A DNA stretch of 8,365 nucleotides, from positions 1-8,365 of the forward strand of contig PCWU01000134.1 of the NCBI GenBank assembly GCA_002787455.1, written 5' to 3'. Under the pieces are notes generated by a model. That model made no database searches. It was not told where the DNA came from and worked only from the letters and a program-made list of their open reading frames with translations. The DNA is from Gallionellaceae bacterium CG11_big_fil_rev_8_21_14_0_20_60_62 (lineage in GTDB: Bacteria; Pseudomonadota; Gammaproteobacteria; Burkholderiales; Gallionellaceae). The first letter of the stretch is position 1; the number at the start of each line of letters is the position of its first letter. This document shows positions 1 to 8,365 of the stretch, piece after piece. Both the position numbers and the translations under genes were made by a program.

Positions 1-811
1 ACAGCATCTTCTCGAAATGCGGGATGTCCCAGACATCGTCCACGCTGTAGCGGCAGAAGCCGCCGCCGAGCTGGTCGTACAAACCGCCCAGTGCCATCTG
101 TTGCAAAGTGAACAAGGCGGCGTGACGAGTCTGTGCGTCTTGTCCGGCATCAGCTTGCCGCAACAGCAAGTCCAGTTCAGCCGGATGCAGAAATTTTGGC
201 GCACCGCCGAATCCGCCATGGACCGGATCGAAATCCGCCTTGAGTTGCTGCACTGCGGAGGTGAGGGGCGTGCTGTCAAGCGTGACGCCCGCGCTGTTCT
301 TTTCCGGTTGCCAGGCGGCGAGGGCGGCGATGACGTGTTGCCCTTGCGCCGCCAGCTCGCCGCGTTTTTCGCGGTAGGCGGCAGACACGCGCACTAAAAG
401 TTCGGGGAAGCCGGGCAAGCCATAGCGCGCCTGTTTGGGGAAATAGGTGCCGCTGTAGAACGGCGTGCCGTCCGGCGCAAGGAACATGGTCAGCGGCCAG
501 CCGCCGCTACGGCGCGATAACAGGTAGTGCGCGTTCTGGTAGATCTGGTCGAGGTCGGGGCGCTCTTCCCTGTCCACTTTGATATTGATGAAGTGTTCGT
601 TCATCACTGCGGCGACGTCAGCGTCCTCGAACGATTCGTGCGCCATGACATGGCACCAGTGGCAGGCGGAATAGCCGATGGAGAGCAGGATGGGTTTGTC
701 CTGAGCGTGCGCAAGCTGCAGCGTTTCGGCAGTCCATGGATGCCAGTCCACCGGATTATCGGCGTGCTGGAGCAGGTAGGGGCTGGTTTCGTGGATGAGG
801 TGGTTTGGCAT
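1..811 (-). CDS. DUF255 / YyaL-type thioredoxin domain-containing protein (N-terminal 270 codons; 3' end outside window)
   Basis: The reverse complement from the ATG at 811 gives 270 residues that stay open to the window edge, so the C-terminus is missing. The start reads MPNHLIHETSPYLLQHADNP, followed by NPVDWHPW, the redox motif SACHWCHVM (Cys50-His-Trp-Cys53), VDREERPDLD, GGWPLTMFL, GTYFP and, at the edge, IPHFEKML. These are hallmarks of the DUF255/Thioredox_DsbH family (bacterial YyaL, human SPATA20). Full-length members are usually about 650-800 residues, with the thioredoxin fold (about 1-165) followed by a helical six-hairpin glycosidase-like region of which only the beginning is seen. 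The substrate is not established; a redox or carbohydrate-related role is often suggested. No signal peptide is visible, so it is probably cytoplasmic. Its ATG overlaps the upstream tesA-like stop by one base (TGATG), which implies co-transcription and translational coupling. Confidence 0.93.
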   Translation of the reverse strand, partial: MPNHLIHETSPYLLQHADNPVDWHPWTAETLQLAHAQDKPILLSIGYSACHWCHVMAHESFEDADVAAVMNEHFINIKVDREERPDLDQIYQNAHYLLSRRSGGWPLTMFLAPDGTPFYSGTYFPKQARYGLPGFPELLVRVSAAYREKRGELAAQGQHVIAALAAWQPEKNSAGVTLDSTPLTSAVQQLKADFDPVHGGFGGAPKFLHPAELDLLLRQADAGQDAQTRHAALFTLQQMALGGLYDQLGGGFCRYSVDDVWDIPHFEKML

Positions 812-1410
812 CAGAGCAAGGGGATCAGGGCGTGGAAGATGTTTTGCATGATACGGGGTTGGGCGCTTGCGTCCGGGTGCAAATTGTCGGTCTGGAATTG
901 TTCCGGGGTGATGCCGTCGAGCATGAAGGGCAGGCGCGCGACGCGATATTTTTTTGCCAGCACCGGATAGAGTGCTGCAAATTGCCGGGTGTAGTCCGGT
1001 CCGTAATTGGGCGGCAGGCGCATGCCGAGAAGGAGAACTTTGGCCTTGGCGCGCTGAATGAGCGCGATGATCTGCCCCAGATTGTGTTCTGTCGCGCTGA
1101 GCGGAGTGCCGCGCAGACCGTCGTTCGCGCCGAGTTCGAGGATGACGATGGCGGGGCGGTGCTGGCGCAACGCCTGGTCGATGCGGCGCAATCCGCCCGC
1201 CGTGGTTTCGCCGCTGAGGCTGGCGTTCACCACGGCGAACTGCGGATGGGTCCCGGCCAATTCGGATTGCAACAGATTGACCCACGAATCGGCGCGTGCA
1301 ATGCCGTAGCCGGCTGATAAACTGTCGCCGAAGACGAGAATGTTTTGTGCGGCGCGGGCGTTGCCCGACAAGGCGAGCAACAAAAGACAAATCATGGCGG
1401 GGAGTTTCAT
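811..1410 (-). CDS. tesA: Periplasmic SGNH-family arylesterase / acyl-CoA thioesterase I (TesA-like)
   Basis: A 199-residue GDSL/SGNH hydrolase. TesA (thioesterase I/protease I/lysophospholipase L1) cleaves acyl thioesters, lysophospholipids and aryl esters in the periplasm. All four catalytic blocks are intact: GDSLS with nucleophile Ser30, oxyanion-hole Gly67 in NASLSGETTAGG, Asn96 in GANDGLRG, and the Asp175-x-x-His178 pair in DNLHPDA. Residues 1-20 form a secretion signal (short n-region, LLLLAL core, ending ARA before AQN). I chose the ATG at 1410 because it places a normal signal peptide at the N-terminus. A TTG at 1443 would add eleven residues but has less support; no strong ribosome binding site is obvious for either. 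It is followed, with a one-base overlap, by the DUF255 gene. Its start codon interlocks with the start of the divergent ybbA-like gene, the tesA/ybbA pairing also known in E. coli. Confidence 0.92.
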   Translation of the reverse strand: MKLPAMICLLLLALSGNARAAQNILVFGDSLSAGYGIARADSWVNLLQSELAGTHPQFAVVNASLSGETTAGGLRRIDQALRQHRPAIVILELGANDGLRGTPLSATEHNLGQIIALIQRAKAKVLLLGMRLPPNYGPDYTRQFAALYPVLAKKYRVARLPFMLDGITPEQFQTDNLHPDASAQPRIMQNIFHALIPLL

Positions 1411-2073
1411 GAGTGCAATTGTGCAGGCAGCAGGACTGGGCAAGCAAGTTTTAAGCGGCGATCAGCCGCTGGTTATTTTGCGCGATGTGAATTTTGCCGT
1501 GGCGGCGGGCGAGAGTCTGGCCATTGTTGGCGCTTCCGGTTCGGGCAAGTCCACTTTGCTGGGTTTGCTCGCCGGGCTGGATCTGCCGAGCAGCGGCAGC
1601 GTGCGCTTGACCGGGATTGATCTGTTCGCGCTGGACGAGGACGGGCGGGCGCGCTTGCGCGGCAAGCTGGCCGGTTTTATGTTTCAGTCTTTTCAATTGT
1701 TGCCGGCGCTGAATGCGCTGGAAAATGTCATGTTGCCGCTGGAGCTGGCGGGGGTGAAAGAGGCGCGGGAACGGGCGCTGCTGTCGTTGCGCCAGGTCGG
1801 CTTGGGGGCGCGCGCGCAACACCGGCCGCAGCATCTTTCCGGCGGCGAGCAGCAACGCGTGGCACTCGCGCGCGCATTTGTTACCCGCCCGAAGATTCTG
1901 TTTGCCGATGAGCCGACCGGCAATCTCGATGCCGCCACCGGCGCGCGGGTGATCGAACTTATCCTGGAGCTTAATCGCGCGCAGGGGACGACGCTGATAC
2001 TGGTCACCCACGATAACGCGCTGGCACGGCGTTGCGCCAGGCAGTTGCGCCTCGAAGCGGGGAGTGTGGTGTC

Positions 2074-2077
<4 letters not shown>
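1409..2077 (+). CDS. ybbA: YbbA-like ABC transporter ATP-binding protein (LolD/MacB-type)
   Basis: A 222-residue single nucleotide-binding domain of the LolD/YbbA/MacB class, which normally drives mechanotransmission or lipoprotein/lipid extraction with a FtsX-like permease. Motifs seen: Walker A GASGSGKST (41-49), Q-loop Gln93 in FMFQSFQLLPALNALENVMLPLEL (typical of this class), signature LSGGEQQ (143-149), Walker B ILFADEP (163-169) followed by TGNLD, and H-loop His201 in LVTHD. All catalytic positions are present. The ATG at 1409 was chosen because GGGGAG lies four bases upstream and the protein begins at the usual place. Upstream in-frame ATGs at 1340 and 1394 would read back into the tesA signal-peptide region and have no better ribosome site. 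In E. coli the next gene encodes the permease YbbP; here the next gene is instead a double ABC ATPase overlapping by four bases (GTGA), so the membrane partner must be elsewhere or absent. Confidence 0.93.
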
Positions 2078-4125
<2,048 letters not shown>

Positions 4126-4126
4126 A

Positions 4127-4155
4127 TTGACAATCCGACAAGGTGGGCTTAAAAA
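4127..4155 (+). promoter_or_regulatory. Candidate sigma70 promoter for the yqjD-yqjE-yqjK-like operon
   Basis: A perfect -35 hexamer TTGACA (4127-4132) is followed after 17 bases by TAAAAA (4150-4155), which matches four of six -10 positions. The -35 begins two bases after the stop codon of the double ABC ATPase. Transcription would start near 4162, giving a leader of about 70 bases before the DUF883 start. This suggests the small membrane-protein genes are a separate transcription unit. The assignment rests on sequence match only. Confidence 0.5.
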
Positions 4156-4232
4156 GACAATGAAGCCGCAAGCCGTCCCAGAAGGCGCGCATCGTTGGCA
4201 ATATCCGATTCACCAACCAAAAGGAGAGAATC

Positions 4233-4562
4233 ATGAGCACCAAAACAGCAAGACACACTTTCGATGACAGCAAGGAAAAATTGGCACAGGATCTGCGTAC
4301 CGTGGTTTCGGATACGGAAGATTTGTTGCGCGCCACCGCTGATCAGGCGGGCGAAAAAGCCGCATCCCTGCGCGAACGGGCACAGGCTAATCTGTCTGTT
4401 GCCAAGGCCAGGCTACAGGACACTGAACGCGCGATGATTGAACGCACCCGGGTCGCGGCCCAAGCCACCGATGAATATGTGCATGAGAATCCCTGGTATG
4501 CGGTCGGGGTTGCAGCCGGCGTCGGTTTGTTGCTGGGGATGCTGATCGGGCGCGGACGCTAG
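4233..4562 (+). CDS. DUF883 family protein, ElaB/YgaM/YqjD-like, C-terminal membrane anchor
   Basis: 109 residues. Residues 5-80 are charged, Ala-rich and predicted helical, with repeated Glu/Lys/Arg heptad-like spacing. The C-terminus carries the family hallmark HENPW (84-88) followed by one hydrophobic segment (about 89-106, AVGVAAGVGLLLGMLIG) ending in GRGR. In E. coli, YqjD, ElaB and YgaM are inner-membrane, ribosome-associated proteins linked to stationary phase; the same role here is inference. The start has an excellent ribosome site, AAGGAGA at 4221-4227, five bases before the ATG. It ends three bases before the YqjE-like start, so the two are almost certainly co-transcribed. The gene order with the next two matches the yqjD-yqjE-yqjK arrangement. 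Confidence 0.9.
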   Translation: MSTKTARHTFDDSKEKLAQDLRTVVSDTEDLLRATADQAGEKAASLRERAQANLSVAKARLQDTERAMIERTRVAAQATDEYVHENPWYAVGVAAGVGLLLGMLIGRGR

Positions 4563-4565
4563 GAC

Positions 4566-4946
4566 ATGGCGGAAGGATCGGGGCTTTTCGCTTCCCTGAA
4601 ACGGGTCGTTGCCGGTTTGCTGGGAATCGTTGCCTGCCGCGTGGAGTTGCTGGCCAACGAGTGGGAGGAAGAGCGACTGCGCCTTATTCAGGCGCTTTTC
4701 TTTGGACTGTTCGCGCTGTTTTTCCTGTGCATGGGCATCCTGTTCGTGGCGATTTTGATCGTGCTGTTCTACTGGCACGAACATCCGCTGTTGGCGGTGG
4801 CGTTGCTGGCGCTGGTGTTCTTTGCTTTTGCTGCTTTTTTTCTGCACCTGTCGCGCGGCAAACTGCAACAGAAAACCATGCCGTTTTCCTATACCTTGTC
4901 TGAGTTGAAAAAAGATCTCGACAGCTTGCGGGGCAACCATGAATAA
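4566..4946 (+). CDS. yqjE: YqjE-like membrane protein (phage holin superfamily III / DUF1469 family)
   Basis: 126 residues. A short amphipathic N-terminal helix (about 7-38, with the charged stretch NEWEEERLRL) is followed by two strong transmembrane segments (about 42-69 and 75-94) and a cytoplasmic-type charged tail (LSELKKDLDSLRGNHE). This matches the DUF1469/PF07332 layout; the 'phage holin' label is by family name only, and nothing phage-like surrounds the gene. The function is unestablished; the conserved linkage to yqjD suggests a shared envelope or stress role. It starts three bases after the DUF883 stop and overlaps the next gene by eight bases (ATGAATAA), which suggests translational coupling throughout the trio. 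Confidence 0.88.
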   Translation: MAEGSGLFASLKRVVAGLLGIVACRVELLANEWEEERLRLIQALFFGLFALFFLCMGILFVAILIVLFYWHEHPLLAVALLALVFFAFAAFFLHLSRGKLQQKTMPFSYTLSELKKDLDSLRGNHE

Positions 4947-5244
4947 ACGCCTGTTTGCCGTGCGCCAGCGGCGCGGCGAGTTGCTCGGCATCATCGCCGC
5001 ACAGCGCATGGAATTGGCGGAGTCGGCCAAGCCTTTGCAAAATGCGCTGGCCGTGGCGGATAAAGGGCGTGAAGTGCTGGCTTATCTGCGCCACCATCCG
5101 TTATGGCTGGGCGGCATTTCAGGATTGGTCATGTTGCGCTGGCGCAAGCTGTCCGGCTGGATCAAATGGGGCGGCTTACTGTGGCGGGGATATCGGATTT
5201 TCGCCGGAGCGAAGCACAAGCTGAACCGGGAAACCGTCCTTTAA
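4939..5244 (+). CDS. yqjK: YqjK-like small protein
   Basis: 101 residues, basic. The N-terminal helix (RLFAVRQRRGELLGIIAAQRMELAESAKPL, given here in parts: RLFAVRQRRGELL and AAQRMELAESAKPL) resembles the YqjK family, in which a charged R/Q/E-rich helix precedes a weakly hydrophobic middle (about 52-66, HPLWLGGISGLVML) and a basic Trp-rich end. The function is unknown. Assignment rests on this pattern together with position: it starts inside the yqjE-like stop region and closes the operon. The stop TAA is 43 bases before the 3' end of the IS110-type remnant on the opposite strand. No clear terminator follows; the element may have landed in the terminator region. Confidence 0.8.
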   Translation: MNKRLFAVRQRRGELLGIIAAQRMELAESAKPLQNALAVADKGREVLAYLRHHPLWLGGISGLVMLRWRKLSGWIKWGGLLWRGYRIFAGAKHKLNRETVL

Positions 5245-5287
5245 TCTCCCTTCTGTAGATACTGTCTTCCCTGTCAATCGATTTTGC

Positions 5288-5897
5288 CTAATTGTGCAGA
5301 TAAGGTTTGCGTGTTTTGAGCACACCGAAGCACAGCTGCGCCAGCTTGCGCATCGAGGCGCCGAGCGCAGACATCTTGGACTTGCCACGGGCGAGCAAGC
5401 GTTCATAGACGGCCTTGACGTGCGGATTATGGCTCGTCGCCACCACAGCGGCCATGTACACAACAGAGCACGGATGCGTGCAGGCCCGGCCTTGGAAAGC
5501 CTGGCACGCCCCAGCACCAAACTGCCCGACTGCCGTTCCACCGGCACCAGCCCCAGATACGCCGCCAGTTGCTTGGCTGATTCGAAGTCATGGCATGCAT
5601 GACCGAGAGCAGATTGCCGCCTACTTGCGGGCCGACCGCCGGAATGCTCTGGAACAGAGCCATATCGTCCTTGAGATCGGGATGCCGTTCAATGTGCTGT
5701 TCAATATCTTGTTGCAACTCGGCAAGCTGTTTGACCAGAAACTCGATGCTGCTTGCAAGGGATTGCCGTATCCGCTCCGGGGTGTTGGTCTTATTGGCCT
5801 TCTCTTGCCGGTTGCGCTCACGTTGCAGGTCTTGGGCGATGGCCTTGCGGCGGGATAGCGGCGCTTGCAGCATCCGCGCTTCCGGGGCGGGGGCTGC
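5288..5897 (-). pseudogene. IS110-family transposase remnant (coiled-coil plus C-terminal domain; N-terminal domain missing, two frameshifts)
   Basis: Read on the minus strand in three frames, this gives a continuous IS110 C-terminal half. Frame one: PAPEARMLQAPLSRRKAIAQ, then a Glu/Arg-rich coiled-coil, then LFQSIPAVGPQVGGNLLSVMHA. Frame two: DFESAKQLAAYLGLVPVERQ, then SGSLVLGRARLSKAGPARIR, ALL. Frame three: YMAAVVATSHNPHVKAVYER, then KSKMSALGASMRKLAQLCFG, VLKTRKPYLHN and stop (5288-5290). The breaks are at 5590-5591 (one base lost or two gained) and 5459-5460 (an extra TG after TTG fits). The family's N-terminal DEDD/RuvC-like nuclease domain is absent: the frame meets a TGA at 5909-5907 and homology fades near 5897. 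It is therefore inactive. Known IS110 elements carry a guide (bridge) RNA in a non-coding end; the upstream end is not present here. Confidence 0.88.
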
Positions 5898-5910
5898 CCA
5901 CCTTATTCAC

Positions 5911-5966
5911 AGCAGTTTAGGGGCTCAATCCTTTAGCCCGATATGTCGGGTTGAACCTGACCTGCA
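5911..5966. repeat. Degenerate relative of the palindromic element at 2453-2508
   Basis: Positions 5944-5966 match the right arm of the 2453-2508 palindrome (2484-2507) except for one missing A and one C-to-T change. On its left, 5921-5928 can pair with 5932-5939 (GGGCT..AA with TT..AGCCC, one mismatch, three-base loop), and GCAG at 5912-5915 answers CTGC at 5962-5965. The layout is the same, two hairpins in tandem within 56 bases, but the left half has diverged to a GGGCT/AGCCC version. It lies just beyond the truncated end of the IS110 remnant. Confidence 0.6.
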
Positions 5967-6110
5967 ACATCGCCTGTCGTGATGCACTACACTAGATTGC
6001 AGCCAACATCCCGAATCTGCCGGGCCTGACCGTCGCAAATAGAAAGTTACCCGTTATTTCCAACTCATCCTCCCGGTGTGGGAGGGCGCAAAGGTGAAAG
6101 GCGATTCGCG
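5967..6110. other. Non-coding stretch between the repeat and mltD
   Basis: About 140 bases with no convincing gene. It lies downstream of mltD (minus strand) and beyond the decayed insertion. The only structure I see is the GC-rich hairpin at 6069-6085, listed separately. No RNA gene was recognised. Confidence 0.5.
6069..6085 (-). terminator. Possible weak terminator hairpin downstream of mltD
   Basis: CCTCCC (6069-6074) pairs with GGGAGG (6080-6085) across a five-base loop, 26 bases past the mltD stop. On the minus strand it is not followed by a U-rich tract (the next bases read ATGAGTTGG), so it does not meet the usual rule for an intrinsic terminator. Listed because it is the only stable stem in the right position. 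Confidence 0.25.
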
Positions 6111-7643
6111 CTAACGGCTGTAGATTTCGCGGTCGCGTTTGGCCAGTGCGTGTTTGACTTTCCTGCCTGAGTTCCGTTGTTTTGACGCGCGTTGCGCGTT
6201 GAGTTTGCCCGAACTGCCGGGCAGGATGGTGAAGCGCTGGCCGATACGCAGGCGGTGGCTGTTTTTGTTCATCGCAAACAGGCTACGCTGGCTGACGCGA
6301 AATTTTTTGGCGATACCGGAAATCGTGTCGCCCTTGCGCACCACATAGACAAAACCCGCCATTTCCTGCACCGCGCCCGCATGCATGTTGAAGGGCGAGA
6401 ATTCTTCGGAGGCTTCGTCTTCTGCCGACGGCACCAGCAGGGTTTGCCCGTTGCTTTGCATGGCATAACGCGACAAGCCGTTGGCCGAACGCAATTTCTC
6501 CAAATTAATATCGAAGCGTTTGGCAATCACCGCGAAAGTCTCGCCTTTTTTGCTTTCGTAGGCGCGCCAGGTCACCAGACGCTGGTCGCTTTTTTCCAGG
6601 TTGGCGCGAAAAACTTCCACCTTATCCACCGGTAACAGCAATACTTCGGCCTGGTTCTGCAAAATCACCGGGCGGTTGTGCCCCGGATTGAGCGACAGGA
6701 ATTCTTCCATCGGAATTTCGGCCAGCTCGGCCGCGATCTTCACATCCATCGGTTGCGGCGGGGTGACGGCGGCAAAGTAGGGGTGATTCGGAATGACTTG
6801 CAAGGTTAATCCGTATTGGGCGGGATCGTTGACGATGCTTTTGATTGCCAGCAGTTTTGGCACGTAGTTCTGCGTTTCGCGCGGCATTTTCAGATGCGCG
6901 TAACCGGTCGGCTTGCCGCGCCGGCGGTTGCTTGCCTGCGCGCGCGCCACGGCATTCTCGCCCCAGTTGTAGGCGGCCAGGGCCAGATGCCAGTCACCAA
7001 ACTGGTCGTGCAGTTTTTGCAGATAATCCAGCGCGCCGTTGGTGGCGCCGATGATGTCGCGGCGGCCGTCATACCACCAGTTCTGTTCCATGCCGAAATG
7101 TTTGCCGGTAGAGGGAATGAACTGCCAGATGCCGGATGCGCTGGCGACCGAATTGGCACCCGGATTGAACGCGCTTTCAATGATCGGCAGTAGCGCGATC
7201 TCGGCCGGCATGCCGCGCCGTTCCACTTCCTCAGTGATGTAAAACAGGTAACGGCTGGCGCGTTCGCTCATGCGCAGCACATAGTCGGGGTGACTGGCAT
7301 ACCACTTGGCGTGCCGTTTGATCAGCGGACTGTTCAGGTCGTTCATGCTGAAGCCGTTACGGATGCGTTGCCACACATCATCTTCCGCCAGCGCAGTCAT
7401 TTCCGGATAGGCTTCTTCCTCAACGGCGACTTCCGGTGCCGGACTTTGCAGCACATATTCCGGAGCGACGATCATCGCTTCGCGAATCGGGGCCGGTGCC
7501 TGGGTTGGCACCGGAGTGGCGGCAATATCGGCCTGCGCCATTCCCGCCCATGCGGTGGTTAAAGTCTGCGCAATTAAAAACAGGGACAGCAACGCGATGC
7601 GTGCAATCCCTGTTGTTAATGCGTGATTAAAAGATGTGTTCAA
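6111..7643 (-). CDS. mltD: MltD-type lytic murein transglycosylase with two LysM domains
   Basis: 510 residues. MltD cleaves the glycan chain between MurNAc and GlcNAc, forming 1,6-anhydro ends. Residues 1-33 are a signal sequence (LLSLFLIAQ core, AWA before Gly34). A Pro/Ala-rich spacer (about 40-80) leads to the SLT domain (about 145-265): catalytic Glu156 in PIIESAFNPGANS, then ASGIWQFIPSTGKHFG, DGRRDIIGATNGALDYL and ALAAYNWGENAV. A LysM-like domain (about 358-404, weakly conserved) and a clear LysM (431-474, YVVRKGDTISGIAKKF...IGQRFTIL) provide peptidoglycan binding; a basic tail ends the protein. The start is a TTG at 7643 with GGGGA eight bases upstream; no in-frame ATG or GTG precedes it before a stop, and the next Met (35) would lose the signal. 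Unlike E. coli MltD, a lipoprotein, no Cys occurs, so it should be soluble periplasmic or signal-anchored. Confidence 0.93.
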   Translation of the reverse strand: MNTSFNHALTTGIARIALLSLFLIAQTLTTAWAGMAQADIAATPVPTQAPAPIREAMIVAPEYVLQSPAPEVAVEEEAYPEMTALAEDDVWQRIRNGFSMNDLNSPLIKRHAKWYASHPDYVLRMSERASRYLFYITEEVERRGMPAEIALLPIIESAFNPGANSVASASGIWQFIPSTGKHFGMEQNWWYDGRRDIIGATNGALDYLQKLHDQFGDWHLALAAYNWGENAVARAQASNRRRGKPTGYAHLKMPRETQNYVPKLLAIKSIVNDPAQYGLTLQVIPNHPYFAAVTPPQPMDVKIAAELAEIPMEEFLSLNPGHNRPVILQNQAEVLLLPVDKVEVFRANLEKSDQRLVTWRAYESKKGETFAVIAKRFDINLEKLRSANGLSRYAMQSNGQTLLVPSAEDEASEEFSPFNMHAGAVQEMAGFVYVVRKGDTISGIAKKFRVSQRSLFAMNKNSHRLRIGQRFTILPGSSGKLNAQRASKQRNSGRKVKHALAKRDREIYSR

Positions 7644-7733
7644 TGCATCAATCCCCGTTGGTATTTTTAAGACGCCAACAGTTTACCTCACAATCCATTG
7701 GGGTTTAATGCCTTCATCGAAAGACGTTCCCAA

Positions 7734-8365
7734 TCATTTGATCACCTCTTTCAGTTGCTCAAGGATGGCCGGGTTTTCCAAAGTGGAGACATCCTGGGTG
7801 ATTTCTTCGCCTTTGGCGAGTGCGCGCAGCAGGCGGCGCATGATTTTGCCGGAACGGGTTTTGGGCAGGTTTTCACCGAAGCGGATTTCGTCTGGCTTGG
7901 CAATCGGACCGATTTCCTTGGCGACCCAGTTTCGCAAATCTTCCACCAGTTTTTTGGCGGTGGCGGCATCTGCCGGACGCGAACCTTTGAGTACCACAAA
8001 GGCGACTACCGCTTCACCCTTGAGGTCGTGCGGTTTGCCGACCACAGCCGCCTCGGCGACCAGCGGATTGGCGACCAGTGCCGATTCGATTTCCATTGTC
8101 CCAAGGCGGTGGCCGGATACGTTCAGCACATCGTCGATGCGGCCCATGATCCAGAAGTAACCATCCTCGTCGCGGTGGGCAGAGTCACCGGCGAGATAGG
8201 CGCCTTTCATCTCTTCCGGGAAATAGCCTTTTTTGTAACGTTCGGGATCACCCCAAATGGTGCGAATCTGCGAAGGAAAGGGTTTTTTGATGACCAGAAA
8301 GCCGCCGTGTTTGTCGTGCACTTCGTCGCCCGCTTCATTGACGATGGTGGCCATGATGCCGGGCA
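7734..8365 (-). CDS. acs: Acetyl-CoA synthetase, C-terminal part (5' end outside window)
   Basis: The minus-strand frame is open to the right edge and ends with TGA at 7734-7736; about 210 of the family's roughly 650 residues are present. Acs activates acetate with ATP to acetyl-AMP and then to acetyl-CoA in the cytoplasm. Seen in order: PGIMATIVNEAG, YLAGDSAHRDEDGYFWIMGR, the hinge and C-domain motif RIDDVLNVSGHRLGTMEIES, AAVVGKPHDLKGEAVVAFV, and PKTRSGKIMRR, whose Lys is the catalytic residue regulated by acetylation in characterised enzymes. The usual GHRLGTAEIE reads GHRLGTMEIE here, a conservative change. The ATG at 8354 is internal, not the start: the reading continues upstream as PGI to the window edge. 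mltD begins 90 bases downstream on the same strand; nothing in the gap is clearly a terminator. Confidence 0.96.
   Translation of the reverse strand, partial: PGIMATIVNEAGDEVHDKHGGFLVIKKPFPSQIRTIWGDPERYKKGYFPEEMKGAYLAGDSAHRDEDGYFWIMGRIDDVLNVSGHRLGTMEIESALVANPLVAEAAVVGKPHDLKGEAVVAFVVLKGSRPADAATAKKLVEDLRNWVAKEIGPIAKPDEIRFGENLPKTRSGKIMRRLLRALAKGEEITQDVSTLENPAILEQLKEVIK

Noticed and set aside
527..1317. Open plus-strand frames across the DUF255/tesA region (for example 527-970 and 805-1317)
   Set aside because: They lie opposite genes with full family motifs and have no recognisable domain or ribosome site; they are compositional shadows in GC-rich DNA.
4566..4946. Holin-like protein as evidence of a prophage
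   Set aside because: The gene belongs to the chromosomal yqjD-yqjE-yqjK arrangement; no lysin, terminase, integrase or tail gene is nearby.
5245..5287. Search for the end of the IS110 element or a half-palindrome after the yqjK-like gene
   Set aside because: No inverted repeat, target duplication or half-copy of the palindrome can be seen in these 43 bases, so the element boundary cannot be fixed.
7657..7679. GTTGG / CCAAC inverted repeat in the acs-mltD gap
   Set aside because: Only five pairs with a 13-base loop; too weak for a terminator or operator claim.
7665..7693. Possible promoter for mltD on the minus strand (TTGTGA, 17 bases, TTAAAA)
   Set aside because: The match to consensus is weak and it would leave a leader of only about 15 bases; mltD may equally be read through from acs.

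Overview
The window is GC-rich and compact, with short or overlapping gene junctions. Its gene content fits a betaproteobacterium: a tesA/ybbA divergent pair, a yqjD-yqjE-yqjK-type trio, mltD and acs. My guess is Nitrosomonadales or a Gallionella relative, but no rRNA or lineage marker is present, so the lineage is inference only.

Layout, left to right. (1) On the minus strand, positions 1-1410 hold an arylesterase/thioesterase gene (tesA-like) that runs with a TGATG stop/start overlap into the first 270 codons of a DUF255 (YyaL/SPATA20-type) thioredoxin-fold protein, which leaves the window at its left edge. (2) Divergently, from a start codon that physically overlaps the tesA start, the plus strand carries a YbbA-like ABC ATPase. 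A GTGA overlap follows, then a 683-residue double ABC ATPase of the oligopeptide/dipeptide (DppD-DppF, YejF, GsiA) class. No permease or binding protein is present. (3) A good sigma70-type promoter then precedes a three-gene plus-strand operon of small membrane-associated proteins (DUF883/YqjD, YqjE, YqjK). (4) Positions 5245-6110 are a decayed zone: an IS110-family transposase remnant with two frameshifts and no N-terminal domain, followed by a degenerate palindromic repeat and about 140 further non-coding bases. (5) On the minus strand lie a complete MltD-type lytic transglycosylase with two LysM domains and the C-terminal third of acetyl-CoA synthetase.

The most unusual signal is in the double ABC ATPase gene. 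Its first ATPase domain contains, in frame and without disrupting any ATPase motif, a perfect 25-bp inverted repeat with a 6-nt loop (2453-2508), built from two head-to-head copies of a smaller palindrome in the style of REP/BIME repeats. A degraded relative lies at 5911-5966, beside the IS110 remnant, so this looks like a dispersed repeat that has been absorbed into a protein, comparable in principle to Rickettsia palindromic elements. The interdomain linker of the same gene is also built from a purine/pyrimidine imperfect hairpin enclosing a run of eight G. Gaining or losing one G there would end the protein before the second ATPase domain.

I do not see a complete novel defence, mobile or biosynthetic system. 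The rest is ordinary housekeeping content, and I have kept interest scores modest accordingly.
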